Shown piece after piece: positions 1 to 8,702 of a DNA stretch of 64,000 nucleotides. How positions within the stretch are numbered: position 1 is the stretch's first letter; the number at the start of each line of letters is the position of its first letter. The DNA lies in contig NZ_JARUBF010000001.1 in assembly GCF_029626025.1 (NCBI RefSeq), forward strand, positions 2,170,001-2,234,000, given 5' to 3'. The position numbers and the translations under genes were made by a program. The notes under the pieces were generated by a model, which was not told where the DNA came from, did no database searches, and saw only the letters and a program-made list of their open reading frames with translations. Source of the stretch: Solwaraspora sp. WMMD406. GTDB taxonomy: Bacteria; Actinomycetota; Actinomycetes; Mycobacteriales; Micromonosporaceae.

Positions 1-154
1 CGAGCCCGCGCCTGCGGCAATGCGCTCCATGGTACCGAGCACTCCGCCGACGGCGTTCCTTGAGCCGGTGGCAGAGTATGGGTCGGCGACTGAGCAGCAC
101 GGTATGGCTGCACGCGCCGCCCGCGACAGCGCACTGAATTACTACGGGGGAGAC

Positions 155-2026
155 ATGGACCGCGTCGATGTGCTGGTGATTGCGGCCTTGCCGGAGGAGT
201 TCTATGCGGCCAAGGCCGCTGGTCTGGCGACCGCTCCGGCGGGTCCAGGAGTGCTCCGGTGGGAGAACCGTGACCTGGACGGTGTCCCGCCGTTTTTGTG
301 GGGCGAGTACCACGTCGATGGGACGCCTCGGTTCACGGTGGCGTTGGCCCGGCCGACGCAGATGGGTGGTCGCGCTACAGGGCCTTTCGCTGCGTCGCTG
401 GCCGATCGGCTGCGCCCGGCGTCCCTAGCCATGTGTGGCGTATGCGCCGGTAACGCCACAGACACTGCGCTGGGTGACGTCGTGGTCGGTGAGCCCGTAT
501 ACGAGTGGGACGAAGGCAAGCAGTCGGCCTCCGGGTTCGAGGGCGATCACCGGCAATTCCGGCTGCAGCCCCGCTGGCTACGCTCCGCGCAGGACTTCGA
601 CCCCACCCGATTGGCCGGCTACGGCGACGCCAGCGAGGACGAGGCCTTGCTCTGGTTTCTCGAACAGCTACACCGTGGGCAGCAACCACGCACCCACCCT
701 GCACGCAACGCCTACTTCCCGAGCGGCACCTGGCAACAGCGCTTGGCACAGCTCGAGGAGCAAGGTCTGATCCGACGCGAGCCGACCGGCGAGGCCGTTC
801 TGACCAGCGACGGATCCGACCTCGTGCAGCGACGGCTCTACGACGACGCCGACGGACCACAGCGGCTTCCGTTTCGCGTCCTCGCCGCCCCCATGGCCAG
901 CGGCAGCGCCGTCGTAGCCGACCCCGACGTCTGGGGCCGATTGAAGGCGATGGGCATGCGGAAGGTCACCGCCGTCGAGATGGAAGCCGCTACCATCGCG
1001 ACCGTCGCCCACGATCGGGGACTTCCCTGGATTGTCGCCAAGGGCGTGATGGACCATGCAGACGCCAGAAAGGACGACCGGTACAAGAAGTTCGCCGCCC
1101 GCGCCTCCGCGCAGGTCATGTTCGCCTTGCTGGAACGCCTCGTGACAAAGACAGACACGAGCACGCAACGCATCACGGAGATGGTCCGAACAGCCGAGAT
1201 CTCTAGTGCGTCTCACCGCGGAGACGCAGACGACTCCCGCGCGCGGGTCACTGAGCCCACCCGGGTGGATATCGTGCGGTTGCTCGACGAGTTGGCCGAC
1301 GACGACCCGGTGCCGGACATTTCCGCACGCTCGAACGGCCGCCTCTGCCTCGTTGCTCACCCGGTGGACGCTGCAGCTGACGCTCTCGCTGGCGTCAGCA
1401 CGATGTCCGCGAGCGGAGACCTGGACGCCATGATCCGTCAGGCGGTCGCCGTGCGTGGAGGACAGCCCTTTGCGCCTGACCTTGACAGCGGCACGTGGCG
1501 ACGCCGTAGCAGCGGCATGGTCAAGGAAAACGGCATTCGCGAGGACGGATCGGTCCGGGAGGACTCCCTGCTGGTCCTTAAACTTCACGAGAACGGGGCT
1601 GTTGGCGTGCTCTGCGGTCGCGCAACCGCCGTGGCGCAATCCCAATGGCGCCCTCTTGGCTCCACCGCCGAACCCCCCGCACACCGGGTGATCTTTCCCA
1701 GTCTGGTCCTCGGACTCGTGCACGGCGCGCTGTGTGTGGCCGGCGACCTCGCGAACCGCTACGCCGGGTACGACGGCCCCTGGGTAATCGGCCTACGCCT
1801 CACCGGGATCAAGACGGCGATCGCCTATGAGTACGTGCAAAGCGGCGACGCTGACATGGTGCAACCGTACGACGCAGACACCTACCAGAGGACCGCGACA
1901 GCAAGTACCCCAGACCTACTCAGAACACCCAACGTCCTCACCGAGCAACTCGTCGGAGCACTGCTGCGCGGCCTTAGCGTCGACAAGCGTTACCTGCCGT
2001 ACGCCAAATCCGCGAGTGACGAGTAA
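155..2026 (+). CDS. Nucleoside phosphorylase-fold protein with inserted winged helix
   Basis: The N-terminal ~330 residues match the PNP_UDP_1 / MTA-SAH nucleosidase fold: a start strand VLVIAALPEEF, a glycine-rich MCGVCAGN segment near residue 93 and the conserved VEMEAATIA helix near residue 274. About 100 residues containing a winged-helix-like stretch (LEEQGLIRREPTGEAVL) interrupt the fold. The C-terminal ~290 residues are unassigned, although their end resembles in style the C-terminus of the next gene. ATG 155 was chosen because a GGGGGA ribosome-binding site lies just upstream; an in-frame ATG at 20 has none. In actinobacteria such phosphorylase modules often act as nucleotide- or nucleoside-processing parts of conflict systems (known for the family). 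That role here is inference, and a metabolic nucleosidase is the alternative. Confidence 0.8.
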   Translation: MDRVDVLVIAALPEEFYAAKAAGLATAPAGPGVLRWENRDLDGVPPFLWGEYHVDGTPRFTVALARPTQMGGRATGPFAASLADRLRPASLAMCGVCAGNATDTALGDVVVGEPVYEWDEGKQSASGFEGDHRQFRLQPRWLRSAQDFDPTRLAGYGDASEDEALLWFLEQLHRGQQPRTHPARNAYFPSGTWQQRLAQLEEQGLIRREPTGEAVLTSDGSDLVQRRLYDDADGPQRLPFRVLAAPMASGSAVVADPDVWGRLKAMGMRKVTAVEMEAATIATVAHDRGLPWIVAKGVMDHADARKDDRYKKFAARASAQVMFALLERLVTKTDTSTQRITEMVRTAEISSASHRGDADDSRARVTEPTRVDIVRLLDELADDDPVPDISARSNGRLCLVAHPVDAAADALAGVSTMSASGDLDAMIRQAVAVRGGQPFAPDLDSGTWRRRSSGMVKENGIREDGSVREDSLLVLKLHENGAVGVLCGRATAVAQSQWRPLGSTAEPPAHRVIFPSLVLGLVHGALCVAGDLANRYAGYDGPWVIGLRLTGIKTAIAYEYVQSGDADMVQPYDADTYQRTATASTPDLLRTPNVLTEQLVGALLRGLSVDKRYLPYAKSASDE

Positions 2027-2227
2027 CGGCGGTGAGCGCTCAGCAGGTCGGCCAGCGTGGACGGATGCTCCGTTGCACCGGTTGTCTCGATGATGCCCTC
2101 CTGTCTAGCACGGCGCGGGATGGCCTGACGCACGAGATCTCAGCGCACGTGATCCGCGCGGGGATTCACTGACCGATCCTCCCTCGTACCTGCCTATGCG
2201 ACGGAGCTGGAACGCCGGCATCTGGAG

Positions 2228-3541
2228 GTGGACGCACCCCGGTACCGTGCCTACGTGCCTATCCGCTGGAGTTCCATCCATCAGCAGCTCGGGGAGCCTC
2301 CGTGCGACCTCAGCTACGAGATCATTCAGGCTGCCCGGGACCAGGGCGTCGTAGAGACCGACAGCTTGGACTGGAAGCGGACCCTCCCGGGCAAGGAACC
2401 CGGTGAACTGGACAAGTTCGCCACGGACGTTGCCGCCATGGCCAACACGGGAGGCGGGATCATCGTCTACGGCGTGGCCGAGGAGCATGGCACTAGCCGA
2501 GCGAAGGAGATCGTAGGGGTCGACGCATCCGATGCTGCCCAGCGGCGGCTGCGGCAGATCGCTAACAACCGCATCGATCCGATCGTGGCGGGTGTGGAGA
2601 TGGTGCCGCTGACCGGTGACGGCAAGTCTGTGCTGGTGCTGTCGGTGCCACGCAGCCCTGACGCACCTCACATGATCGGTCAACGGGAGTGCTTTCGCGT
2701 GCCCTACCGGGATGGGTCCAAGAACGAGTGGATGCGGGAGCGGAACATCGAGCACGCCTACCGTCAGCGCTTCGACCGGCAGCACGACCAGACGGAACGA
2801 TTGTCGGCCATGACCAAGGACATCGCCGACCACTTGGAAGGCAGCGGCAAGGCCTGGCTCATCGGGGTCGCGCGGCCCAGCACGCCTCTACCGCCCCTGG
2901 TCAAGCCGCTCGCACGCGGGCAGGTACGAGAACTGCTGGAGGCGGTGTTGCGGTACGCCAACCAGCTCGTGCCGCAAGACAGGTTCGGCCGAGAACTGCT
3001 CATCCGGTCGCTCGCCGACGCGGCGCTCAATCCGAGGACGGGGCTAAGGCGATGGATCATCAGCCCACTGGCTGACTACGGCCCAGAGCCACGCGCCGCA
3101 TACCTGCTCGTGGAGCTGCATCGAGACGGGTCGCTGGCGTATGCGGTCGATAGTGGAGGTTGGGCACCCGACCAGCCGGAGACGCCATGCCAGATCTATG
3201 CACCCTTCGTCGAGAATTTCGCTGTCGACCTCGTGGCCCTGCTGAGCGTGTACGGAAGACAGATGGGCGGGCAGGCACCCATGGACTTTCGGATAGACCT
3301 GTGGAAAGCGGATCCGTCCGCGTTAGTGACCCCTGTGGACAATTTACGAGCAAGCGGAATTGTCTCCTCGCACCTAGAAAGGCCGGCAGGAGCCCGGGAC
3401 GTGCGTCGTTTCCACCCATTCTACGGCGAAATACCAATCGAAGGCGACAGCTCAGACTTGCTAGACGCGGCCCGCACAATTGCATCTGACATTCTGCACC
3501 AGTTTGGCATTAGCCGTCACGCGGTACTCCCTCTGGCTTGA
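2228..3541 (+). CDS. Schlafen AlbA_2-type putative DNA/RNA-binding protein
   Basis: 437 residues. The segment at about 43-85 (ETDSLDWKR, then FATDVAAMANTGGGIIVYGV) is the signature of the Schlafen AlbA_2 (AAA_4-like) domain, which binds nucleic acid or nucleotides. The remaining ~350 residues are a C-terminal region I do not recognise. The GTG at 2228 abuts a GGAGG, so the true start may be the GTG at 2255 instead. It follows the phosphorylase-fold gene on the same strand after 200 bp and may share its role. AlbA_2 proteins are frequent in defence islands; a function in defence here is inferred only from this pairing. Confidence 0.75.
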   Translation: MDAPRYRAYVPIRWSSIHQQLGEPPCDLSYEIIQAARDQGVVETDSLDWKRTLPGKEPGELDKFATDVAAMANTGGGIIVYGVAEEHGTSRAKEIVGVDASDAAQRRLRQIANNRIDPIVAGVEMVPLTGDGKSVLVLSVPRSPDAPHMIGQRECFRVPYRDGSKNEWMRERNIEHAYRQRFDRQHDQTERLSAMTKDIADHLEGSGKAWLIGVARPSTPLPPLVKPLARGQVRELLEAVLRYANQLVPQDRFGRELLIRSLADAALNPRTGLRRWIISPLADYGPEPRAAYLLVELHRDGSLAYAVDSGGWAPDQPETPCQIYAPFVENFAVDLVALLSVYGRQMGGQAPMDFRIDLWKADPSALVTPVDNLRASGIVSSHLERPAGARDVRRFHPFYGEIPIEGDSSDLLDAARTIASDILHQFGISRHAVLPLA

Positions 3542-3722
3542 AATCCACACATACCCACTCTTGAAACGGTGCAGTTCTTGAACCTTTGGACCATCCTTGC
3601 CTTGCCGACCGGGGGCGCCAAGTTGAGTGCTGCAGGGCAGGCGGACGAGTCGCTCGGACCGCTGGGTCTCGCCGAGTAGTACGGGACAGCCTGTGGACTG
3701 TGAGCCTCTCGTTCGCGCGCTA

Positions 3723-4049
3723 CTATAAATCTTCTACTCGGGAGTCGATCGTTTCGTATGTTAACGCGCTACTGGCTGATCGGCCGGCATGCGTAGAGGC
3801 GAAGGCTGCAAGGAGTGCTGCGAGCGCCCGCTTTGCCTCATCCTTGTCGTCGGATGGGACAATTGCTTCGACCGTGATCGAGTTCTCGGTCGCGTCCGTC
3901 TCGGTAGCGAGGTTCGCGATCGCACCATCTTGTTCGGCGTCAAGCAGGGCGTCCATGATGCGGTTGGCTTCTTCTCGGAGCCGGGCTGCTGGCAGTCGCA
4001 CCTCGGGTCGGCCGGGTTCCGCAACCCGCAAGGTGATACGGACCCGCAT
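3723..4049 (-). CDS. Small hypothetical protein (downstream partner of overlapping pair)
   Basis: 108 residues beginning MRVRITLRVAEPGRP and rich in Ala/Glu, with predicted helices and no membrane segment. The ATG at 4049 follows a GAGGGGCGGG ribosome-binding stretch. The gene lies inside the 3' half of the reading frame that starts at 4294, in a different frame. A small Cys/His protein followed at once by a short acidic partner is an arrangement I believe recurs in actinobacteria, but I cannot name the family. Product function unknown. Confidence 0.5.
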   Translation of the reverse strand: MRVRITLRVAEPGRPEVRLPAARLREEANRIMDALLDAEQDGAIANLATETDATENSITVEAIVPSDDKDEAKRALAALLAAFASTHAGRSASSALTYETIDSRVEDL

Positions 4050-4294
4050 GACAACATCCCGCCCCTCTTCTCTGGCCAACAGCGAAGCTTCCGTGCCCAC
4101 GCCAGCAACTCGTCGCCGTAGTCTCTGGGCTTGCTTGGCCAGTAGTGTGCCGCTCGGGAATGCTCCTTGCAGGGACAGATCACGTTGCAGTACTTGGCCT
4201 TGACTTCGAATGTGAAGCCGTGGCGATAAAGCACCCACAGCACCCACGTCACGTATGTGTTGGGATACTTCGGGTACTTGGTCGGGGGTGTCAT
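3761..4294 (-). CDS. Small Cys/His-containing protein with long overlapping tail
   Basis: The first ~80 residues (MTPPTKYPKYPNTYVTW, then YCNVICPCKEHSRAAHYW) look like a genuine compact domain with Cys and His residues. The reading frame then runs ~100 residues more, through the gene starting at 4049, with composition that looks like out-of-frame translation. The normal stop may therefore have been lost by a small indel, or the overlap is simply long. ATG 4294 is preceded by GGAG at a spacing of 7. A short upstream AT-rich stretch (4360-4390) could hold its promoter. Function unknown. Confidence 0.45.
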   Translation of the reverse strand: MTPPTKYPKYPNTYVTWVLWVLYRHGFTFEVKAKYCNVICPCKEHSRAAHYWPSKPRDYGDELLAWARKLRCWPEKRGGMLSCGSVSPCGLRNPADPRCDCQQPGSEKKPTASWTPCLTPNKMVRSRTSLPRRTRPRTRSRSKQLSHPTTRMRQSGRSQHSLQPSPLRMPADQPVAR

Positions 4295-4439
4295 CACTCG
4301 TCTCCATTGACTCAGGGGGTTTCCCCATCGGCAACGAGGCGGGCGATCGAGTGGTTACGCACATCTTTTTATCGGAACCTTACGCGGATATGTTCGGGCA
4401 AGCGCTACCCCGCAGTACGTGGAATTTCCACGCAGTTTA

Positions 4440-4478
4440 GTTGCGTTTTGCAACTTTCGTCGCACAAAATGTGCGACG
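4440..4478 (-). terminator. Tandem hairpins at the end of the preQ0/RT operon
   Basis: Two inverted repeats lie 98 bp beyond the PIG-L stop codon. One is CGTCGCACA/TGTGCGACG with a 3-nt loop (4458-4478); the next is GTTGC/GCAAC (4440-4454). Position and strength fit a transcription terminator for the long leftward operon, with A-rich/T-poor flanks typical of actinobacterial terminators. Confidence 0.5.
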
Positions 4479-4575
4479 CATTAATCGAGATGGCCATATT
4501 TATACGAAATATTAATATTGTCCGTTTGGCAAATATTCACCCAGTGAGAATAGCGGCAATTCATGCATACTCCAC

Positions 4576-5211
4576 CTAATGCGCTGCTAGGGCGAGTGGG
4601 GTGGTGGGGAGCCTGCCGAGGACGGGTACGGGGGCGAAGGCTTCGCCGTATCGGACGCCGGCGCGTCCGCCGTGGAGGCGGGCCAGGGTCTCGGCCATGG
4701 GGCCGAAGTGTTCGGTGATGGGCTGGGACTGGTGTACTGCGAGCGCGGTGGTCTTGGTCTGCCAGGCCGAGGTGATGTCGATGATGGTGGGCAGGTGGAG
4801 TGCGTGTCCGTGGCGGTCGAGGTTGTGGTAGCTGTCGCAGGTGTAGACGGCGTGGGGTCTGCCGGTGCTGATGACGACGTCGGGTAGCGCGGTGAGCAGC
4901 GTCTGCGCAGCGTGTTGGTGGTCTGGGTGGATGTCGTCGGGGTTGTGGGTGATGACGACCTCGGGCTGAACGCCGACGAGAAGTTCCCGCACCGTGTCGA
5001 CGGTGATGGCGTCCAGTAGCTGCGGTGTCGCGCCGAGGATTCGGGCACCGGCGACGGCTTCCCGACGTCGTGTTGGATTGAGGCCGGGCACCGCGATGGT
5101 GACGGGTACGCCGGTGGCGGCGTGTACGGCGAGGGTTCCGCCGGCCCAGAGTTCGGCGTCGTCGGGGTGGGCCATGACGGTGAGGATTCCGCCGGAGGGG
5201 GTGGCTACCAC
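4576..5211 (-). CDS. PIG-L family (LmbE-like) deacetylase
   Basis: 211 residues. The N-terminal AHPDDAE motif (residues 14-20) and a later HPDH motif are the zinc-binding and catalytic signatures of PIG-L/LmbE N-acetyl-sugar deacetylases such as MshB and N-acetylglucosaminyl-PI deacetylase. No signal peptide, so it is cytosolic. GTG 5211 overlaps the stop of the upstream exonuclease gene (GTGGTAG), making this the last gene of the twelve-gene leftward operon. With two glycosyltransferases in the same operon, the plausible reaction is deacetylation of an N-acetylhexosamine attached by one of them (inference). The substrate is unknown, and it could also be a mycothiol/bacillithiol-type deacetylase. 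Confidence 0.9.
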   Translation of the reverse strand: MVATPSGGILTVMAHPDDAELWAGGTLAVHAATGVPVTIAVPGLNPTRRREAVAGARILGATPQLLDAITVDTVRELLVGVQPEVVITHNPDDIHPDHQHAAQTLLTALPDVVISTGRPHAVYTCDSYHNLDRHGHALHLPTIIDITSAWQTKTTALAVHQSQPITEHFGPMAETLARLHGGRAGVRYGEAFAPVPVLGRLPTTPLALAAH

Positions 5212-6104
5212 AGTCGGAGTTCCTCAACGATGTCGGCTGGTCGGGGGAGTGCGGGGCTGGGGGTGCCGGTCGGGTGGTGGGGCAGGTCGAGGGTGGTGGT
5301 GAGCCGGATGAGGTCGCGCCATTTGAGGGCGAGGTCGTACTGCTCGGCGACGGTTCGGCCGCGGCCGGTGGCGAGCCGGCCGGAGGTGGGGAGGTCTTCC
5401 AGATGAAGCCCGCCGTCGAGGAGTCGTGCGGCTGTCTTGGCACCGATGCCGTGGACGCCAGGTATCTCGTCGGCGGGGTCGCCTGCCAGGGCTCGGAAGT
5501 CGCTCCACTGGTCGGGGGTGACCTGGTGGCGGGCGTACACCTCGTCGGGGGTGACGAGCCGGTGGCCGGCGCGGAAGCGGGTGTTGAGGACGTGTACGCG
5601 GTCGGTGACGAGTTGGTAGTAGTCCCGGTCGCGGGACATGACGATCACGGGTCGCGGTGTGGGGGTGGTGTGGACGAGGGTGGCGATGACGTCGTCGGCT
5701 TCGGCGTGTTCGAGTTCGATCCAGCCGATGCCGCAGCTGTCGAGGCCCCGCTTGACGTCGGGCAGGAACCGCAGCGGTAGGAGGGCGTCGTCGTCGGTGG
5801 GCCGGCTTGCCTTGTACCCGTCGTGTTCCTGCTGGCGTGCCTGCGAGCCGTGTTCGCCGTCCCAGACGACGATGACTTCGGGGTTGCCGCCGGGGATCTC
5901 GTTGCGGATCGCGACCCGTAGGAGGGCGAAGAAGGCGAACAGTCCGGTGAGCAGGCGAGTCTTGTCGCGGGAGTAGATCGGCGCGGGGAAACCGAAGGTG
6001 GCTCCCCACAGGAGGTTGTGTCCGTCGACGAGCAGCAGCGGCGGCACAGCAGTTGCGGCGTCGGCGGGGATCGGGAGCGTTGGCTGCATGGGGCGACCGC
6101 CCAT
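5205..6104 (-). CDS. 5'-3' exonuclease / flap endonuclease (PIN-FEN family)
   Basis: 299 residues of stand-alone FEN/T5-type 5' nuclease. VDGHNLLW (about 26-33) supplies the first metal-binding Asp, AEADDVIATL and SRDRDYYQL carry the further acidic clusters, and GVHGIGAKTAARLL is the helix-hairpin-helix clamp. There is no polymerase domain, unlike Pol I. ATG 6104 overlaps the upstream stop as TGATG. The catalytic acidic residues look intact, so it should be an active structure-specific DNA (or RNA) nuclease. Its place among sugar- and 7-deazaguanine-handling genes is unusual; it suggests that nucleic acid is substrate, template or target of this pathway (inference). Confidence 0.92.
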   Translation of the reverse strand: MGGRPMQPTLPIPADAATAVPPLLLVDGHNLLWGATFGFPAPIYSRDKTRLLTGLFAFFALLRVAIRNEIPGGNPEVIVVWDGEHGSQARQQEHDGYKASRPTDDDALLPLRFLPDVKRGLDSCGIGWIELEHAEADDVIATLVHTTPTPRPVIVMSRDRDYYQLVTDRVHVLNTRFRAGHRLVTPDEVYARHQVTPDQWSDFRALAGDPADEIPGVHGIGAKTAARLLDGGLHLEDLPTSGRLATGRGRTVAEQYDLALKWRDLIRLTTTLDLPHHPTGTPSPALPRPADIVEELRLW

Positions 6105-7204
6105 CAGCTCACCACCTTCAGGAGTTGGCCAGCGATGTGGGCGGGTCGATAGTCCCGCGCGCGGTAGTAGCCGACCCTGGAGATGCGTTCGTAGCGTACC
6201 GGGTCGTGCAGGAGCTGGTCGGCGGCGCGCCACAGCCCGGCGTGGCCGCTGGCCTGCTCGACGATGACGCCGCCGTCGCCGATGAGCGTCGGGAGGTGGT
6301 CGACGTCGAGGGCGATGACGGGGGTGCCGACGGACATTGCTTCGAGGGCGACCAGGCCGAACGTCTCGGCCAGGGAAGGGACGATGCAGACGCTGGCGGT
6401 GGCGAGCCAGGCGGGCACCTGTGCCCATCGCAGACCTGCCCGGAGCTGCACTCCGGCTCCGGCGGCGAGACGCCGCGCTTCACCAAGTAGCTGAGATTGG
6501 CCCCCGGTGGAGTTCTCGAACCCGGCCGCGGCCAGGGCGATCTCGACGGTGTATCCGGACGGGCGATCGCTCGCAAGAGCGAGCAGCTGCGTGACGCCCT
6601 TCTCCGGGCCCAGGCGCGCGACGACGCGGATCGGACCTTCCCGGCGTAGTAGACGGCGGAGGGATTCCGATGCTGGCGGCTGATTGGTGAGCAGGGGGTT
6701 CGGGACGACTCGCCAGCGGGAGCTGTCGTAGCCGTGAGCGGCGGCGCGGCGCAGGCCGGTGTCGGATGGGGCGATGACGGTGTGGGCTCGGGGCAGGGCG
6801 GTGGCTAGGTCGGTGTGGTGGCCGACGACGTGCATGCCGAGGACTCGGCGGGGGGTGTCGGTGGTGGGCATGACCCGGCCGAGTCCCCAGAGGCTGTCGA
6901 CGTACACGGCGATCTCGACCTGGTGCGCGGCGAACGCGCTGGCCAGCTCGGCGCGGATCGCCGTTTCGGCGGCGGTGATGGCGTCGCGCAGGCTGTCGTC
7001 GTCGCAGGGGTGCGGAATGTGCAGGCTGTCGAGGGTGACGACGGGTGCGGCGGCGTAGCTGGGTGGCGCGGTGCGGTCGGCGGTGATGATGACGGCACGG
7101 TGGCCGCTGGCGGTAAGGCCGGTGACGGTGCCGGCTACGGCGCGTTCCATTCCGGCGGGGGCGTCCGGTCGCCAGGAGGCGAGGATGAAGGCGACGGTGG
7201 TCAT
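6104..7204 (-). CDS. Family 4-type glycosyltransferase
   Basis: 366 residues with GT-B architecture. The N-terminal part starts TVAFILASWRPDAPAGMERAV, as in GT4 acceptor domains. The C-terminal donor domain has RVVARLGPEKGV and the ETFGLVALEAMSVGTPVIA motif that binds the nucleotide-sugar. ATG 7204 overlaps the upstream stop (ATGA). It is one of two glycosyltransferases in the operon; acceptor and donor are unknown. No membrane segment is seen, so the acceptor is probably soluble or cytosolic. Confidence 0.9.
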   Translation of the reverse strand: MTTVAFILASWRPDAPAGMERAVAGTVTGLTASGHRAVIITADRTAPPSYAAAPVVTLDSLHIPHPCDDDSLRDAITAAETAIRAELASAFAAHQVEIAVYVDSLWGLGRVMPTTDTPRRVLGMHVVGHHTDLATALPRAHTVIAPSDTGLRRAAAHGYDSSRWRVVPNPLLTNQPPASESLRRLLRREGPIRVVARLGPEKGVTQLLALASDRPSGYTVEIALAAAGFENSTGGQSQLLGEARRLAAGAGVQLRAGLRWAQVPAWLATASVCIVPSLAETFGLVALEAMSVGTPVIALDVDHLPTLIGDGGVIVEQASGHAGLWRAADQLLHDPVRYERISRVGYYRARDYRPAHIAGQLLKVVS

Positions 7205-7770
7205 CGGTGTTGCGCGGTGTCGGGGACGGCGAGGTCTTCGACGGGCGTGGCGGTAGGGAGGGGCGCTTCCCAGGGGAAGTGCACCCAGTCGTCGGTGTCC
7301 CAGATCCACAGGTGGGGGTTGTAGTCGGCCCCGGTGTTGAGGCACAGGACGGCGGTGTGGACGACCGATCCCGCCCAGAGGTATGGGAGCAGTCTCGGGT
7401 AGAGCGTGTCGATGGTCGCGCCGGTGCCGCAGATGTCGTCGACGAGCAGGACGTTGCCGCGCAGGCGGGTGTCGCCCAGCACGGTGGTGAGTGGCCGCAG
7501 GTCGAGGGTGACGTGGCCGGTGGCCTGGGTGTAGATCGTGTCGGTGGGGTTGTGTCGGGCGTCGACTCGCAGGACCCGGGCGTCGAGGCAGGCGGCGAGG
7601 CTGTGGGACAGGGGTACGCCGCCGTTAGCGATGCCGATCACGGCTTCGATGGTTCCGATCCGGTTGGTCACCTCGCGGGCGAGGAGGTTGACTGCCTGCT
7701 CGTAGGCGTCGGCGGTGAGCCGTAGGACGCGGCGGTGGGTGAAGGTCCGCCGGGCGGTGCGGCTGGTCAT
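7201..7770 (-). CDS. Type I phosphoribosyltransferase
   Basis: 189 residues. VLLVDDICGTGAT (107-119) is the PRPP-binding loop of type I phosphoribosyltransferases, preceded by a flexible loop and the IGIANGGVPL strand. It overlaps both neighbours by ATGA. In the toyocamycin pathway a phosphoribosyltransferase adds ribose-5-phosphate to preQ0 (established knowledge). Because this operon encodes QueC, QueD and QueE, the most economical inference is that this enzyme converts preQ0, or a derivative, to its ribonucleotide. It could equally act on another base or be a salvage or regulatory PRTase. Confidence 0.9.
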   Translation of the reverse strand: MTSRTARRTFTHRRVLRLTADAYEQAVNLLAREVTNRIGTIEAVIGIANGGVPLSHSLAACLDARVLRVDARHNPTDTIYTQATGHVTLDLRPLTTVLGDTRLRGNVLLVDDICGTGATIDTLYPRLLPYLWAGSVVHTAVLCLNTGADYNPHLWIWDTDDWVHFPWEAPLPTATPVEDLAVPDTAQHR

Positions 7771-8702
7771 GCGGATCCGTCCTTCGCGGTGAGGGTGAGG
7801 TCAGCGGGCGTGTTCAGCGGCTCCAGGCCGGCGATGGTCAGACCGCGCTGGTCGTTGCGCCAGATGCGTCCGTCGGCGCGGACGACGGTGAATCCGCCCG
7901 CGAGTTCGCGGGTGCGCAGCCGTACGCGCAGGGTGTCCGGGATGTGCAGGCGGCCCATGAGGTCGAGCGCGGCGACGTCGGTGAGCATCTGGTTCTGTTG
8001 GTACAGGCCAGCGCCGATGGGCAGCATCTGGAGCAGGGTCAGGCCGTTGACCCCGAGGTCATCGGCAAGGTCGACCATCCGTTGGGTCTCCGGCTGGTTG
8101 GCAGCCATCAGCACGGTCTGGATCTGGACGGAGACGCCGGCCTGAACGGCGGCGCGGATCCCGGCGACGGCGTGGGTGAAGCTGCCGATGCCGCGTAGCC
8201 GGTCGTGGGTGGCCTCGGTCGCTCCGTCGAGGGAGACCCGGATGGCATCGACGACGCCAGCGAGGTGCGGGACGCGGCGCTGCAGGTGGGTGCCGTTGGT
8301 GGTGATCGACACTGCGGCGCGTCCGCCTGCGGTGACGGTGCGGACCAGGTCAGGTAGGTCCTTGAGGAGCAGCGGCTCGCCGCCGCTGATGTCCACGCCG
8401 AGGATGTCGCTGCTGGCGAGGATCTGGGCGATACGGCGGCGGTCGGCGGGTCCGAGCTCGCGGACGCTGGTGTCGTCGAGACAGTGCGAGCAGTGCAGGT
8501 TGCAGCGGACGATCGGCGACCAGCAGATACTGACCGGTTGGGACCGGGCGTGCTGGTCGGGAGCGACGACCGGCCAGCGGTTGACCTCAGCCGAGTCTCC
8601 GCTCCATCTGCCGGCGGGTAGCGGGTGTGGGGCGTGGTGGGTCAGTCCGGTCGCCGGGTCGTGGGCGAGGTGCCCGTCGACGCCATAAACACGAGAGGTC
8701 AC
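7767..8702 (-). CDS. Radical SAM protein
   Basis: 311 residues. C67, C71 and C74 form the CxxxCxxC [4Fe-4S] motif (CNLHCSHC). A GGEPLL segment (SAM binding) follows, then VSITTNGT, as in the MoaA/PqqE/AlbA-like branch. It is not QueE, which is encoded separately in the operon. The GTG at 8702 overlaps the upstream stop (GTGA). There is no obvious C-terminal SPASM cysteine cluster in the short tail. The reaction is unknown; candidates are C-C or C-S bond formation or epimerisation on a sugar, base or peptide. Confidence 0.9.
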   Translation of the reverse strand: MTSRVYGVDGHLAHDPATGLTHHAPHPLPAGRWSGDSAEVNRWPVVAPDQHARSQPVSICWSPIVRCNLHCSHCLDDTSVRELGPADRRRIAQILASSDILGVDISGGEPLLLKDLPDLVRTVTAGGRAAVSITTNGTHLQRRVPHLAGVVDAIRVSLDGATEATHDRLRGIGSFTHAVAGIRAAVQAGVSVQIQTVLMAANQPETQRMVDLADDLGVNGLTLLQMLPIGAGLYQQNQMLTDVAALDLMGRLHIPDTLRVRLRTRELAGGFTVVRADGRIWRNDQRGLTIAGLEPLNTPADLTLTAKDGSA

